NCBI RefSeq assembly: GCF_900188105.1
Contig: NZ_FZNP01000004.1
Coordinates: 1-64,000, forward strand
Reading direction: 5' to 3'
Length of the DNA stretch: 64,000 nucleotides
From: Actinomadura mexicana
Lineage (GTDB): Bacteria > Actinomycetota > Actinomycetes > Streptosporangiales > Streptosporangiaceae
The position numbers and the translations under genes were made by a program. Numbering within the stretch: position 1 is the first letter of the stretch; each line of letters begins with the position of its first letter. This document shows, piece by piece, positions 50,875-58,856 of the stretch. The notes under the pieces are model-generated. The model saw only the letters and a program-made list of their open reading frames with translations, was not told the origin of the DNA and did not search any database.

Positions 50875-51587
50875 GCGCCGCGAAGATGATCGCGGCGGCA
50901 CGCAGGACGCTGGGGATGTCGGGACGCCCGAACCCCGTCACGCGGGAGTACGCGTCCCGGAACGGGAAGGAGTTCCTGCGCGCGTCCTGGTGCGACATGG
51001 CCATCACCTACTGGGCTCGGCACTCCGGCAACGCCTCGGCGGTGCTGCCCAGCGGAGACCGCGCCTACACCGTGTGGCACGTCGACGACTTCAGGAAGGC
51101 CGGCCGCTGGCGCACCGGTACCGCCTCCGCCGTCGACCGGGCCAGGCCCGGGGACATCGTGTTCTTCGACTGGGGCGGAAGCAACCGCAGCGGCCTGGTC
51201 GACCATGTCGGCGTCGTGGAGAAGGTCCTGGGCGGCGGACGGCTCCAGACGATCGAAGCCAACACCGGTGACGCGGTGAGGCGCCGTGTCCGCGCGGCCG
51301 GCGTCATCGCCGGTTACGGACGGCCCGCTTACGCGAGCGGCTGGATGGAGGAGTCCGTGAAGGACCTGCCAATGATCGCCAAAGGCGCGAAGGGTTCGAA
51401 CGAGGCGGTGCAGACCGCGCGCGGCCTGCTGCTCGCACGCAGCCACCCCGAGATCGGGACCGACATGAACCGGGACTTCGACGCCGTCATGGACAGGGCC
51501 GTCCGCGCCGTCCAGAAGTGGGGCAGGATCGAGACCGACGGGATCATCGGTCCCGATACCTGGAGCGTTCTCCTGCGAGTCGACTGA
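50871..51587 (+). CDS. CHAP-domain peptidoglycan hydrolase with peptidoglycan-binding tail
   Basis: 238 residues. CHAP domain at about 35-150: catalytic Cys41 in ASWCDMAITYWARHS, His112 in LVDHVGVVEKV and Asn131 in IEANTGD. The block ARPGDIVFFDWGGSNRSG is typical. Residues about 165-238 match a PG_binding_1 module (KGSNEAVQTARGLLLAR, KWGRIETDGIIGPDTWSVLL). CHAP enzymes are peptidoglycan amidases or endopeptidases. No signal peptide. With GH26-like and GH25 genes it forms a lysin set. Confidence 0.88.
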   Translation: MSAAKMIAAARRTLGMSGRPNPVTREYASRNGKEFLRASWCDMAITYWARHSGNASAVLPSGDRAYTVWHVDDFRKAGRWRTGTASAVDRARPGDIVFFDWGGSNRSGLVDHVGVVEKVLGGGRLQTIEANTGDAVRRRVRAAGVIAGYGRPAYASGWMEESVKDLPMIAKGAKGSNEAVQTARGLLLARSHPEIGTDMNRDFDAVMDRAVRAVQKWGRIETDGIIGPDTWSVLLRVD

Positions 51588-51810
51588 TACCGATCAGTTC
51601 GTCAGGGAAGTACCTGGTGTGGTGGCGACCTGGAGGCCGAAGGTGTCGCCACAGGGTGCCGACGGCGGTCACGGCCGGTCGTCCTTCCCGTGTCGTGCAC
51701 GGTGAACGGCAGCACGAGGCGGGACGGGTGGGCCGCGTCGCGGTGGATCTTGTGGGCGTCGGCCGGCCGCTCGTCATTCGACGGTTCGACCACGCATGTC
51801 CGGAGGCCGG

Positions 51811-52692
51811 TCAGACGATGCGTCGGATGGCCGAGACGGCTCGGGCCAGGTGCCGCTCTGCGCGATCGGTGCGGTGCGCTAGTGCGAGGTCGACGTGCAC
51901 CGCGGGCCGTGCCAGCGGCCGGAAGGCGACGCCGTCGAGGGCCAGGGCCGTCACCGGCTCGGGGACGACGGCCGCACCGAGGCCGCCCGCGACAAGAGTG
52001 ATCAGAGTGGAGGTCTCGCCGACCTCGTGGCGGATCCGGGGCTCGACGCCCGCGTCGCGGAAGAGCCCGAGCACCACGTCGTACATCACCGAACGGCGGT
52101 CCGCGGAGTGCACGATGAGGTCGACGCCCGACATGTCGGTGATCCTGACGTCCCGCAGCGCGGCCAAGGGGTGATCGGCGGGAACGGCGACGACCAGCCG
52201 GTCCCGGCGCAGCGGCAGGACCGTGAGCGAGAGATCGGCGATCGGCGGCCGCAGCAGCGCCAGGTCGATCGCACCGGTCCGCAGTGCCGCGGTCTGGTCG
52301 GGCACCAGCATCTCGCCGCGGAAGGAGAAGTCGACCCCGGGCAACTCCAGGGAGAGGCCGCGCGAGAGCGCGGGCAGCAGGCTGTAGGTCGCCGAGCCCA
52401 CGCAGCCGATCGCGAGATGCCCCACCGCGCCGGCCGCGACCCGGCGGGCCTCGTGCGCGGCCTCGGCCACCTCACCGAGTATCTTCCGGGCCCGGACCAG
52501 GTAGCCGCGTCCCGCGTCGGTGAGCTCGACCCGGCGCGTGGTCCGGTGCAGCAGTTCCACGCCGAGGTCGCCCTCCAACTGGCGGATCGCCTGCGACAGC
52601 GGCGGCTGGGCCATGTTGAGCCGCTCGGCGGCACGTCCGAAATGGAGTTCCTCGGCGACGGCGACGAAGTACCGCAGGTGGCGCAGATCCAT
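51811..52692 (-). CDS. LysR-type transcriptional regulator (probable pca regulator)
   Basis: 293 residues, normal for LysR. N-terminal helix-turn-helix: MDLRHLRYFVAVAEELHFGRAAERLNMAQPPLSQAIRQLEGDLGVELLHRTTRRVELT. The effector domain follows from residue 90 (VGHLAIGCVGSATYSLLPALSRG), as in CatM/BenM/CatR-type regulators of aromatic catabolism. It is divergent from pcaF with 72 bases between starts that hold inverted repeats, so it probably activates pcaFIJ with a pathway intermediate such as beta-ketoadipate. The effector is inferred. Confidence 0.92.
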   Translation of the reverse strand: MDLRHLRYFVAVAEELHFGRAAERLNMAQPPLSQAIRQLEGDLGVELLHRTTRRVELTDAGRGYLVRARKILGEVAEAAHEARRVAAGAVGHLAIGCVGSATYSLLPALSRGLSLELPGVDFSFRGEMLVPDQTAALRTGAIDLALLRPPIADLSLTVLPLRRDRLVVAVPADHPLAALRDVRITDMSGVDLIVHSADRRSVMYDVVLGLFRDAGVEPRIRHEVGETSTLITLVAGGLGAAVVPEPVTALALDGVAFRPLARPAVHVDLALAHRTDRAERHLARAVSAIRRIV

Positions 52693-52705
52693 AGGGAAGG
52701 CGTCT

Positions 52706-52740
52706 CAATAAGTCCGAATATTGATACTTCACTATATCAA
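52706..52740. promoter_or_regulatory. LysR operator region between lysR and pcaF
   Basis: Two interleaved inverted repeats share the core TATTGATA: CAATA-N8-TATTG (52706-52723) and TTGATA-N8-TATCAA (52721-52740). They are placed as recognition and activation boxes of a LysR regulator. A likely pcaF promoter is TTCACT (52728-52733), 18 bases, TAGCCT (52752-52757). The ATG follows 7 bases later, so the mRNA would be almost leaderless. Confidence 0.55.
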
Positions 52741-52764
52741 GGCAGGCCACCTAGCCTCGACACC

Positions 52765-53961
52765 ATGAGCTCCTATCTCTACTCCGCAGTGCGGACACCG
52801 TTCGGGCGGTTCAACGGCGCCTTGTCGGGCGTCCGGCCGGACGACCTCGCGGCAGGTGTGCTCACCGCGCTGCTGGACAGGGCGCCCCGGCTGGACCCGG
52901 CCGCGGTCGGCGAGGTCGTCTGGGGCAACGCGAACGGCGCGGGCGAGGAGAACCGCAACGTCGGCAGGATGGCCGCGCTGCTCGCCGGACTGCCGACCAG
53001 CGTGCCGGGCACGACCGTCAACCGGCTGTGCGGCTCCAGCCTCGACGCCGCGATGAGCGGCTCCCGGACGATCGAGTCGGGGGACGCCGACGTCGTGGTG
53101 GCCGGCGGGGTCGAGTCGATGACCCGGGCGCCGTGGGTACTGCCGAAGCCGGCCAGGGGCTTCCCGCCGGGGGACCTCGCCGCGGTGTCGACCACGCTCG
53201 GCTGGCGGCTGGTGAACCCGCGCATGCCGGAGGACTGGACCGTCTCGCTCGGCGAGGCCAACGAGCGGCTCCGGGAGAAGTACGCCGTCTCCCGGGAGCG
53301 CCAGGACGCGTTCGCCCTGCGCTCCCACCGGCTCGCGGCCGCCGCCTGGGACGAGGGCTTCTACGACGACCTCGTCGTGCCCGCCGGGGAACTGGAGCGC
53401 GACGAGGGCGTCCGCGCCGGCACCTCGATGGAGAAACTGGCCGGGCTCAGGCCGAGCTTCCGCGCGGACGGCACCATCACGGCCGGCAACGCCTCGCCGC
53501 TGAGCGACGGCGCCGCCGCCCTGCTGCTCGGCTCGGCCGCCGCCGCCGACCTGATCGGCCTCGACCCCCTCGCCCGCATCGCCGGACGAGGCGCGTTCGC
53601 ACTCGACCCGCAGGACTTCGGCTACGCCCCGGTCGAGGCGGCCGAGCGTGCCCTGGCGCGGGCCGGGATCGGCTGGGAGCGGGTCGGCGCGGTCGAGCTC
53701 AACGAGGCGTTCGCCGTGCAGTCGCTCGTCTGCGTCGACGCCTGGGGCATCGATCCGGAGATCGTCAACACCCGGGGAGGCGCGATAGCGATCGGCCACC
53801 CGCTCGGGGCCAGCGGTGCCCGCGTCCTCGGCACGCTCGCGAAGGTGCTCCGCGAGCGCCGCGAGCGCTGGGGCGTCGCCGCGATCTGCATCGGCGTCGG
53901 GCAGGGACTGGCCGTCGTCCTGGAGAACACGGGCGTGCAGGACGCGGGGGCCGGAGCATGA
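52765..53961 (+). CDS. pcaF: Beta-ketoadipyl-CoA thiolase
   Basis: 398 residues. Thiolase active site: Cys89 in NRLCGSSLDA, His in GGAIAIGHPLGASGAR, second Cys in AAICIGVGQGLAVV. It cleaves beta-ketoadipyl-CoA to succinyl-CoA and acetyl-CoA, the last step of the beta-ketoadipate pathway. The assignment as PcaF and not a general acetyl-CoA acyltransferase rests on co-transcription with pcaI and pcaJ; the next ATG overlaps its stop. No ribosome site is seen upstream of the ATG, in line with a leaderless message. Confidence 0.9.
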   Translation: MSSYLYSAVRTPFGRFNGALSGVRPDDLAAGVLTALLDRAPRLDPAAVGEVVWGNANGAGEENRNVGRMAALLAGLPTSVPGTTVNRLCGSSLDAAMSGSRTIESGDADVVVAGGVESMTRAPWVLPKPARGFPPGDLAAVSTTLGWRLVNPRMPEDWTVSLGEANERLREKYAVSRERQDAFALRSHRLAAAAWDEGFYDDLVVPAGELERDEGVRAGTSMEKLAGLRPSFRADGTITAGNASPLSDGAAALLLGSAAAADLIGLDPLARIAGRGAFALDPQDFGYAPVEAAERALARAGIGWERVGAVELNEAFAVQSLVCVDAWGIDPEIVNTRGGAIAIGHPLGASGARVLGTLAKVLRERRERWGVAAICIGVGQGLAVVLENTGVQDAGAGA

Positions 53962-54653
53962 GCCGGACGGAGATCTTCGGAAGTGTCGACGAGGCCGTCC
54001 GCGGGATCGAGGACGGCAGCACCGTCCTGGTCGGCGGCTTCGGCTTCGCGGGCATGCCGTTCGACCTCGTCGACGGGCTGATCCGGCAGGGCGCGAAGGA
54101 CCTCACCATCGTGTCCAACAACGCCGGCAACGGCGACGTCGGGCTCGCCGCGCTGCTCAAGGCCGGGCGCGTGCGCAAGGTGGTCTGCTCCTTCCCCCGG
54201 CAGAGCGACTCCCACGTGTTCGACGGTCTGTACCGGGCCGGGAAGATCGAGCTGGAGGTCGTGCCGCAGGGCAGCCTCGCCGAGCGGATGCGCGCGGCCG
54301 GCGCGGGCATCGGCGCCTTCTACTGCCCGACCGGCGCCGGCACCCCGCTGGCCGAGGGCAAGGAGACCCGGACCATCGACGGGCGCGTCCACGTCCTGGA
54401 GTACCCGATCAAGGGCGACGTGGCGCTGATCAGCGCCCATCGCGCCGACACGATGGGCAACCTCGTCTACCGCAAGACCGCCCGGAACTTCGGCCCCGTC
54501 ATGGCGACGGCCGCGACCACCACGATCGTGCAGGTGTCCGGCGTCGTCCCCGTCGGCGGCCTCGATCCGGAGGCGGTCGTCACGCCCGCCATCTACGTCG
54601 ACCGCGTCGTGCCGGTCGAGCAACGGCACTACACCGTCCAAGGAGCGCGCTGA
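53958..54653 (+). CDS. pcaI: 3-Oxoadipate CoA-transferase subunit A
   Basis: 231 residues, typical of the alpha subunit of class I CoA-transferases: VLVGGFGFAGMPFDLVDGL near the N-terminus, LTIVSNNAGNGDVGLAALLKAG, FPRQSDSHVF, PQGSLAERMRAAGAGIGAFYCPTGAGTPLAEGKE. It transfers CoA from succinyl-CoA to beta-ketoadipate with subunit B encoded next. Such sequences cannot be told from succinyl-CoA:acetoacetate CoA-transferase by eye; the thiolase in the operon and divergent LysR favour the pca role. Confidence 0.88.
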   Translation: MSRTEIFGSVDEAVRGIEDGSTVLVGGFGFAGMPFDLVDGLIRQGAKDLTIVSNNAGNGDVGLAALLKAGRVRKVVCSFPRQSDSHVFDGLYRAGKIELEVVPQGSLAERMRAAGAGIGAFYCPTGAGTPLAEGKETRTIDGRVHVLEYPIKGDVALISAHRADTMGNLVYRKTARNFGPVMATAATTTIVQVSGVVPVGGLDPEAVVTPAIYVDRVVPVEQRHYTVQGAR

Positions 54654-54655
54654 CC

Positions 54656-55303
54656 ATGCCCCTCACCCCGGGCCCCCTCACCCCGGACGAGCTCGCCGAG
54701 GTCGTCGCCCGCGACATCCCGGCCGGCTCGTACGTCAACCTCGGCATCGGCCGGCCCACCAAGGTCGCCGACCATCTCCCCGACGGCGCGGGCATCGTGC
54801 TCCACACCGAGAACGGCATGCTCAACATGGGCCCCGCCGCGCTCGGCGACCAGGTCGATCCTGATCTCACGAACGCCGGCAAGGTGCCGGTGACCGAGCT
54901 GCCCGGAGCATCGTACTTCCACCACGCCGACTCCTTCGCCATGATGCGCGGCGGCCACCTCGACGTGTGCGTGCTGGGCGCCTTCCAGGTCTCGGCCACC
55001 GGGGACCTCGCCAACTGGCACACCGGCGCCCCCGACGCCATCCCCGCCGTCGGCGGCGCGATGGACCTGGCCATCGGCGCCAAGCAGGTCTTCGTGATGA
55101 TGACGCTCTTCGACAAGAAGGGCCGCTCCAAGCTGGTGCCCGCCTGCACCTACCCTTTGACCGGCACCGGCTGCGTCAGCAGGGTCTACACCGACATCGC
55201 CGTCATCGACGTCGGCCCGGACGGGGCGGCGGTCCGCGAGACGTTCGGTGTCACGATCGGCGAACTGCGCGACCGGCTGCCCGTCCCGCTCATGACCGTT
55301 TGA
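54656..55303 (+). CDS. pcaJ: 3-Oxoadipate CoA-transferase subunit B
   Basis: 215 residues, starting 2 bases after the pcaI stop. The catalytic Glu is in IVLHTENGMLNMGP, and further family blocks are SYVNLGIGRPTKVADHLP, GASYFHHADSFAMMRGGHLDVCVLGAFQVS, LVPACTYPLTGTGCVSRVYTDIAVID. It forms the CoA-carrying half of the transferase. Downstream sequence is gene debris, so the operon ends here with no earlier pca genes attached. Confidence 0.9.
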   Translation: MPLTPGPLTPDELAEVVARDIPAGSYVNLGIGRPTKVADHLPDGAGIVLHTENGMLNMGPAALGDQVDPDLTNAGKVPVTELPGASYFHHADSFAMMRGGHLDVCVLGAFQVSATGDLANWHTGAPDAIPAVGGAMDLAIGAKQVFVMMTLFDKKGRSKLVPACTYPLTGTGCVSRVYTDIAVIDVGPDGAAVRETFGVTIGELRDRLPVPLMTV

Positions 55304-55503
55304 CGCCGCCGGTCTCCGTGAGGATGTCCGCCTCGGCCGATGCCAGGGGCACCGGTGTGAACATCGGCGGCTCCTCGGAGGGCTCCAGCGCGGTCGCCCC
55401 GTAGAGCCAGTCCACGACGAGTAGCCGCCGGTGGCGCGCTCCCGCCGATCCCGCCGCCTAGGAACGAGCACATCAAGGTCGGTCATGGTCTCCCGCGCCC
55501 TTC

Positions 55504-55956
55504 TCAGGCCACAGGGGCGGAGATATGGCCGATCTCGTGGAACGGGACCGCGAACACGTCGTGCAGGACGAACGCCAAACGCTCACTGGGGGTGAGCGAT
55601 TCGAGCACGACGAGCAGGGAGTGGCCGACCGAATCGGCCAGCAGCACCTGCTCGTCCGGCGCGGGGTCGTCGGCGGGCGTCACCACGAGGTCAGCGAACG
55701 CATGCCCGGAGGCGGTCTCGGGGTGGGCCCGGCGCGATCTCAAGAGGTCCAGACGGATGCGGCCGACCACGATGGTCAGCCAACCCGCCAGGTTGCCGAT
55801 GCTCTGCTCGTCCTGGCGGACGAGACGCATCCAGGCTTCCTGGACCACGTCCTCGGCGTCGGCGTGCGAGCCCAGAACGCGGTACGCGACGGCGCGCAGC
55901 CGCTCGCGCTGGGCTTCGAACGCCTCGGTCACGAGGCCGGACGAGTGGACGTTCAC
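55504..55956 (-). pseudogene. Truncated ECF sigma factor (SigJ-like)
   Basis: 150 residues from a GTG. Region 2 is complete (FEAQRERLRAVAYRVLGSHADAEDVVQEAWMRLVRQ, LAGWLTIVVGRIRLDLLRSRRA). Region 4 starts (LESLTPSERLAFVLHDVFAVPFHEIGHI) but stops at SAPVA, exactly where the DNA-recognition helix (usually RS-x-AA-R-Q-L) should follow. The C-terminal SnoaL-like domain of SigJ-type factors is also absent. It should not recognise a -35 element and is probably dead, unless the fragment acts as a dominant-negative. Confidence 0.7.
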
Positions 55957-56259
55957 GGCTTGCGCCGCTGACGGAGCGAGACCCGGTTGCCGTCCGGGTC
56001 CACCGCCTCGACGCGGACCCCGAACGGATAGTCCACGGGTTCGGGCTCCTCGAACGTGACGCCGCGCCCGCACATGATCGCGAATCCCTGCGGAGATCGT
56101 CGGATTCGAGGAGCAGCGGACCGGGTGCGGCGGACCCGCCCGCACCACCCGGCCGTCCCGCGGCCGCCGCATGCGACCACAGGATGATCTGCACCGGGCT
56201 GTCGGGAACACCGACGGTGAGGAACCGTCCGTCGAGCCCCGAGAAGTCGACCGTTCACC
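55953..56259 (-). pseudogene. Frameshifted VOC-family protein
   Basis: Pieces of one VOC protein appear in two frames of the minus strand. The first (about 56259-56105) reads VDFSGLDGRFLTVGVPDSPVQIILW, then GPLLLESDDLRRD. The second (about 56090-55953) reads FAIMCGRGVTFEEPEPVDYPFGVR and VEAVDPDGNRVSLRQRRKP. Joined, they give the expected order, so a single frameshift near 56095 is inferred, and no N-terminal half is found. The stop overlaps the start of the broken sigma factor. Confidence 0.6.
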
Positions 56260-56273
56260 TTCGGCCGTCGCAC

Positions 56274-56561
56274 CTATGACGAGTGCCGACGGGAGAAGGT
56301 AACAGGGACCACGCGGGAGCGGTTGACTCCGCCGGTCGGTGAAGGAGTCTGCGCGACGGGACCTGGCATGTTCCCGCGCAGCGCCTCGCCGAGCGCGGCG
56401 ACCTCGTCGACCTTCTGCCGAGCGAACGCCGGCAGATCCCGCACCGCCGGATCGAGCGGGTTCTCGGCGTCCAGGTCGACCGGGGGCGCTTCTGCTGCGC
56501 CGATGGCGCCGAAGTAGGTCGCGGCCCGCCCCGGTCGGTCCGGTTTACGGTAGGCCTTCAA
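56274..56561 (-). CDS. Hypothetical short protein, possibly a fragment
   Basis: 95 residues from a TTG (KAYRKPDRPGRAATYFGAIG, then PVDLDAENPLDPAVRDLPAF). The first 70 residues have coding character and a helical end (FARQKVDEVAALGEALRG); the last 25 look like run-on. It may be the start of a truncated gene. I do not recognise a family. It is divergent from the intact VOC gene at 56595. Confidence 0.35.
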   Translation of the reverse strand: MKAYRKPDRPGRAATYFGAIGAAEAPPVDLDAENPLDPAVRDLPAFARQKVDEVAALGEALRGNMPGPVAQTPSPTGGVNRSRVVPVTFSRRHSS

Positions 56562-56594
56562 GGCGCCTTTCGGGTACGTGTGAAAGGGTGAGTC

Positions 56595-56993
56595 ATGCCC
56601 TTGAGCACGTACGAACTCAGGACTTCGATCGCCGTGTCCGACATACAGAAGGCGGCCGAGTTCTACGAAGGCAAGCTGGGCCTACCGGTGCTGCGCTCGG
56701 GCCCCAGCGCTCACATCACCGGCGGGAGCCGCGTCTACGGTTCCGGTGGCGGGCCGGCGCTGAACGTGTACCAGTCGGTCACCGCCGGGAAGACCCCGTC
56801 GACACTGGCGACATGGTACGTCGACGACATCGACCAGATCGTGGACGAACTCACCACGTCCGGAGTCGAGTTCGTCCGCTACGACCAGTACGAACACGAT
56901 GCCAAGGGAATCACCAACCGGGCCGGCGGCGGGCGTATCGCCTGGTTCCAGGACCCGGACGGCAACACCTTCGCCATCGAAGCCGACATCTGA
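56595..56993 (+). CDS. VOC-superfamily protein
   Basis: 132 residues from an ATG with AAAGGGTG upstream. A full VOC unit: YELRTSIAVSDIQKAAEFYEGKLGLPVL, then PSTLATWYVDDIDQIVDELTTSGVEFV and IAWFQDPDGNTFAIEADI with the C-terminal Glu ligand. The first-strand His/Gln ligand is not obvious (RTSIAV), so metal binding is uncertain. Unlike the broken VOC gene 350 bases away it is intact and of a different subgroup. Confidence 0.82.
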   Translation: MPLSTYELRTSIAVSDIQKAAEFYEGKLGLPVLRSGPSAHITGGSRVYGSGGGPALNVYQSVTAGKTPSTLATWYVDDIDQIVDELTTSGVEFVRYDQYEHDAKGITNRAGGGRIAWFQDPDGNTFAIEADI

Positions 56994-57064
56994 TTCCCTG
57001 CGTAGCAGGCCAGCGGGACAAACAGAGCCGCCACGCTCGAACCGATGCGATGCCTGGTCAGTAG

Positions 57065-57223
57065 CTAGAGGGCGCGTTCGAGTTGCCCGTTGCCTTGTCT
57101 GGACGGGCTTTCGCCGCGGATGGACAGACGGAAGCCCTGGGTGGCGGGGCTGCCGCGGCGTACCGCGAGCACCAGCAGCCCGGCCGCGGTGAGCGTCCCG
57201 GCGGCGAGGGCTGCGCGGATCAT
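57065..57223 (-). CDS. Short membrane peptide, possibly start of a lost gene
   Basis: 52 residues (MIRAALAAGTLTAAGLLVLA, then VRRGSPATQGFRLSIRGESP) from an ATG overlapping the stop of the broken ABC ATPase (ATGA). One hydrophobic segment at residues 3-21. Coupling suggests it was once the next gene of an exporter operon; as it stands it may be non-functional. No family recognised. Confidence 0.3.
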   Translation of the reverse strand: MIRAALAAGTLTAAGLLVLAVRRGSPATQGFRLSIRGESPSRQGNGQLERAL

Positions 57224-58000
57224 GTGACCTCCTGGTAGCCGGACGCCTGGAGCCGGAAGAGGCGGGCGTAACCGCCGCCGGCGGCCATCAGCGCCGCGTG
57301 CGTGCCCTGCTCGACGATCCGTCCCTCCCGCAGGACCACGATGCGGTCGGCATCGCGGACGGCGCTCAGCCGGTGCGAGATGCACAGGCTGGCGCCATCC
57401 CGGCGGTGCTCGCGCATCCGCGCGTGCACCTCGTGCTCGGCCTCGGGGTCCAGTCCTGCGCCGGGCTCGTCGAGGATCATCAGGTCCCGGCCCTCGCGGA
57501 CCAGCGCCCGGGCCGGCGCGACCCGCTTCCACTGCCCGCCGGACAGCACCACGCCGGTCGCCTCGTCCGCCTCGCCGAGCGCGAACATGCGGGTGAGCGC
57601 GGTGTCGTATCCGCGGGGCAGGGCGGCCCAGGTCCACGCCGTCCCAGAGGACCTGCCCGCGGGTCTCGGTCGTACATCCGGCACAGCAGCTTGACCAGGG
57701 TGCTCTTGCCGGCGCCGTTCAGGCCGACGAGCGCGACGGCGTCGCCGTGAGGGATCGTCAGGTCCAGCCCGCACAGCACCCAGGGATGGTCGTCGCCGTA
57801 GCGGAACCACACGTCGCGCACTTCGATCCCGCGGCGCAGCGGCGGCGCGGCCGCGCCGTCCGCGCGGGGCAGGTCGGATTCGGCGCCGACCACGGCGACG
57901 TAGTGGGCGAACGCCAGCAACCGCGCCCGGCCACCGGAGACCGCTCCCCGGCGCCCGCGCGCCGATCGGCGTCCACCGCGACGGCGACCGGCCGCTCCCC
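57220..58000 (-). pseudogene. Broken ABC exporter ATPase
   Basis: Parts of one ABC ATPase lie in different minus-strand frames. Upstream part: FAHYVAVVGAESDLPRADG, IEVRDVWFRYGDDHP, Walker A ALVGLNGAGKSTLVKLLCRMYD. Downstream part, in another frame: LPRGYDTALTRMFALGE, signature LSGGQWKRVAPARALVREG, Walker B DLMILDEPGAGLD, H-loop CISHRLSAVRDADRI, and IVEQGTHAALMA. Between them (57620-57680) a short third-frame piece (VLWDGVDLG) is followed at once by LPRGYD, so about 55 residues including the Q-loop are deleted. The membrane domain is missing too. The gene cannot make a working transporter. Confidence 0.72.
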
Positions 58001-58139
58001 CGCGACCGGCGCCCCGGGCCGCGCGCGGTACAGGTGCCGGGCCTTGCGGCGGGGACCGTCCCCGCTCCGTCCTTGACCTGATGCCGCCAAGTCGTTCGCC
58101 TGCGGAACTTCTCATCGCTCACGGCGCCACCCACGCGCC

Positions 58140-58169
58140 TTGCCACATACATACGAACGATCGTATGTT
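58140..58169 (+). promoter_or_regulatory. Promoter of the SGNH-hydrolase/MFS operon
   Basis: TTGCCA (58140-58145), 18 bases, TATGTT (58164-58169). The GTG start at 58176 is 6 bases after the -10 box, so the message should be leaderless. The TetR palindrome fills the spacer and -10, so binding would block polymerase. Confidence 0.65.
58150..58167. promoter_or_regulatory. TetR operator 1
   Basis: CATACGAACGATCGTATG, an 18-bp inverted repeat with 7-bp arms. Its exact reverse complement occurs at 62024-62041, and a related site lies at 61152-61169 before the TetR gene. Confidence 0.75.
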
Positions 58170-58175
58170 TACTTT

Positions 58176-58856
58176 GTGTCCCCTCCAGCGATCTTCCAGA
58201 CGGAAGAAGCCGATCCCTGCTGCCTGTCACCCGCGGCGGGAGCCGCCCTCCTCGCCGGGGCCCCCTGGCGCCGGTTCGCGACGACCGGCGACAGCCTCTC
58301 CGCCGGCATCGGCGACCCCAGCCCCGGCTACGCCAGCCTCGGCTGGCCCGCCCGCGTCGCCGACGTACTGCGCCGCGTCCAGCCCGAGCTCGCCTATCTC
58401 GACCTCGCCGAGATCGGGGCGACGACCGCCAGGACGCTCGAGACGCAGACCGAGCGGCTGCTCGCCTTCGGCCCCGACCTGGTCCATGTTCCGTGCGGAG
58501 CCAACGATCTGTTCCGCGCCGAACCCGACTTCGCGCTCATCGAGCGGACGCTGCGGCGCGTGTTCGAGGCGGCGGCGGACACCGGGGCGCAGCTCACGGT
58601 GTTCACACTGGGCCGGGCCTTCACCGTGCCGAAGTTCGAGGACTTCCGCGACCGGGTGCGCACGGTCAACGCCATCACCCGGCGCCTGGCGGCCGAGCAC
58701 GACGCCGTGCTCGTCGACATGTGGGACCACCCGGTCAACTCCCGGCCGGACCTGCTGAGCACGGACGGTATCCACTTCTCCGCGTCGGGCCAGGCGGTCA
58801 TGGCCGCCGAGATCGTCAAGGGCCTCGCCCGCGTTCTCGAAAGGCAGCCCTCATGA
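58176..58856 (+). CDS. SGNH-family hydrolase (GDSL-type esterase)
   Basis: 226 residues from the leaderless GTG at 58176. Block I is ATTGDSLSAGIG with Ser40 as nucleophile, block III GANDLF with Asn, block V DGIHFSASG with Asp and His; a Gly in AEIGATTART fits block II. No signal peptide, so it acts in the cytoplasm. It removes acyl or acetyl groups from an unknown substrate. Co-transcribed with the drug-exporter-like MFS gene through an ATGA overlap and under TetR control, it may modify a compound before export or detoxify an ester. Confidence 0.88.
   Translation: MSPPAIFQTEEADPCCLSPAAGAALLAGAPWRRFATTGDSLSAGIGDPSPGYASLGWPARVADVLRRVQPELAYLDLAEIGATTARTLETQTERLLAFGPDLVHVPCGANDLFRAEPDFALIERTLRRVFEAAADTGAQLTVFTLGRAFTVPKFEDFRDRVRTVNAITRRLAAEHDAVLVDMWDHPVNSRPDLLSTDGIHFSASGQAVMAAEIVKGLARVLERQPS

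Noticed and set aside
51588..51810. Minus-strand fragments as a transposase or enzyme remnant
   Set aside because: Two frames have some coding character (HRDAAHPSRLVLPFTVHD and LWRHLRPPGRHHTRYFPDEL), but I cannot name a family or join them with confidence.
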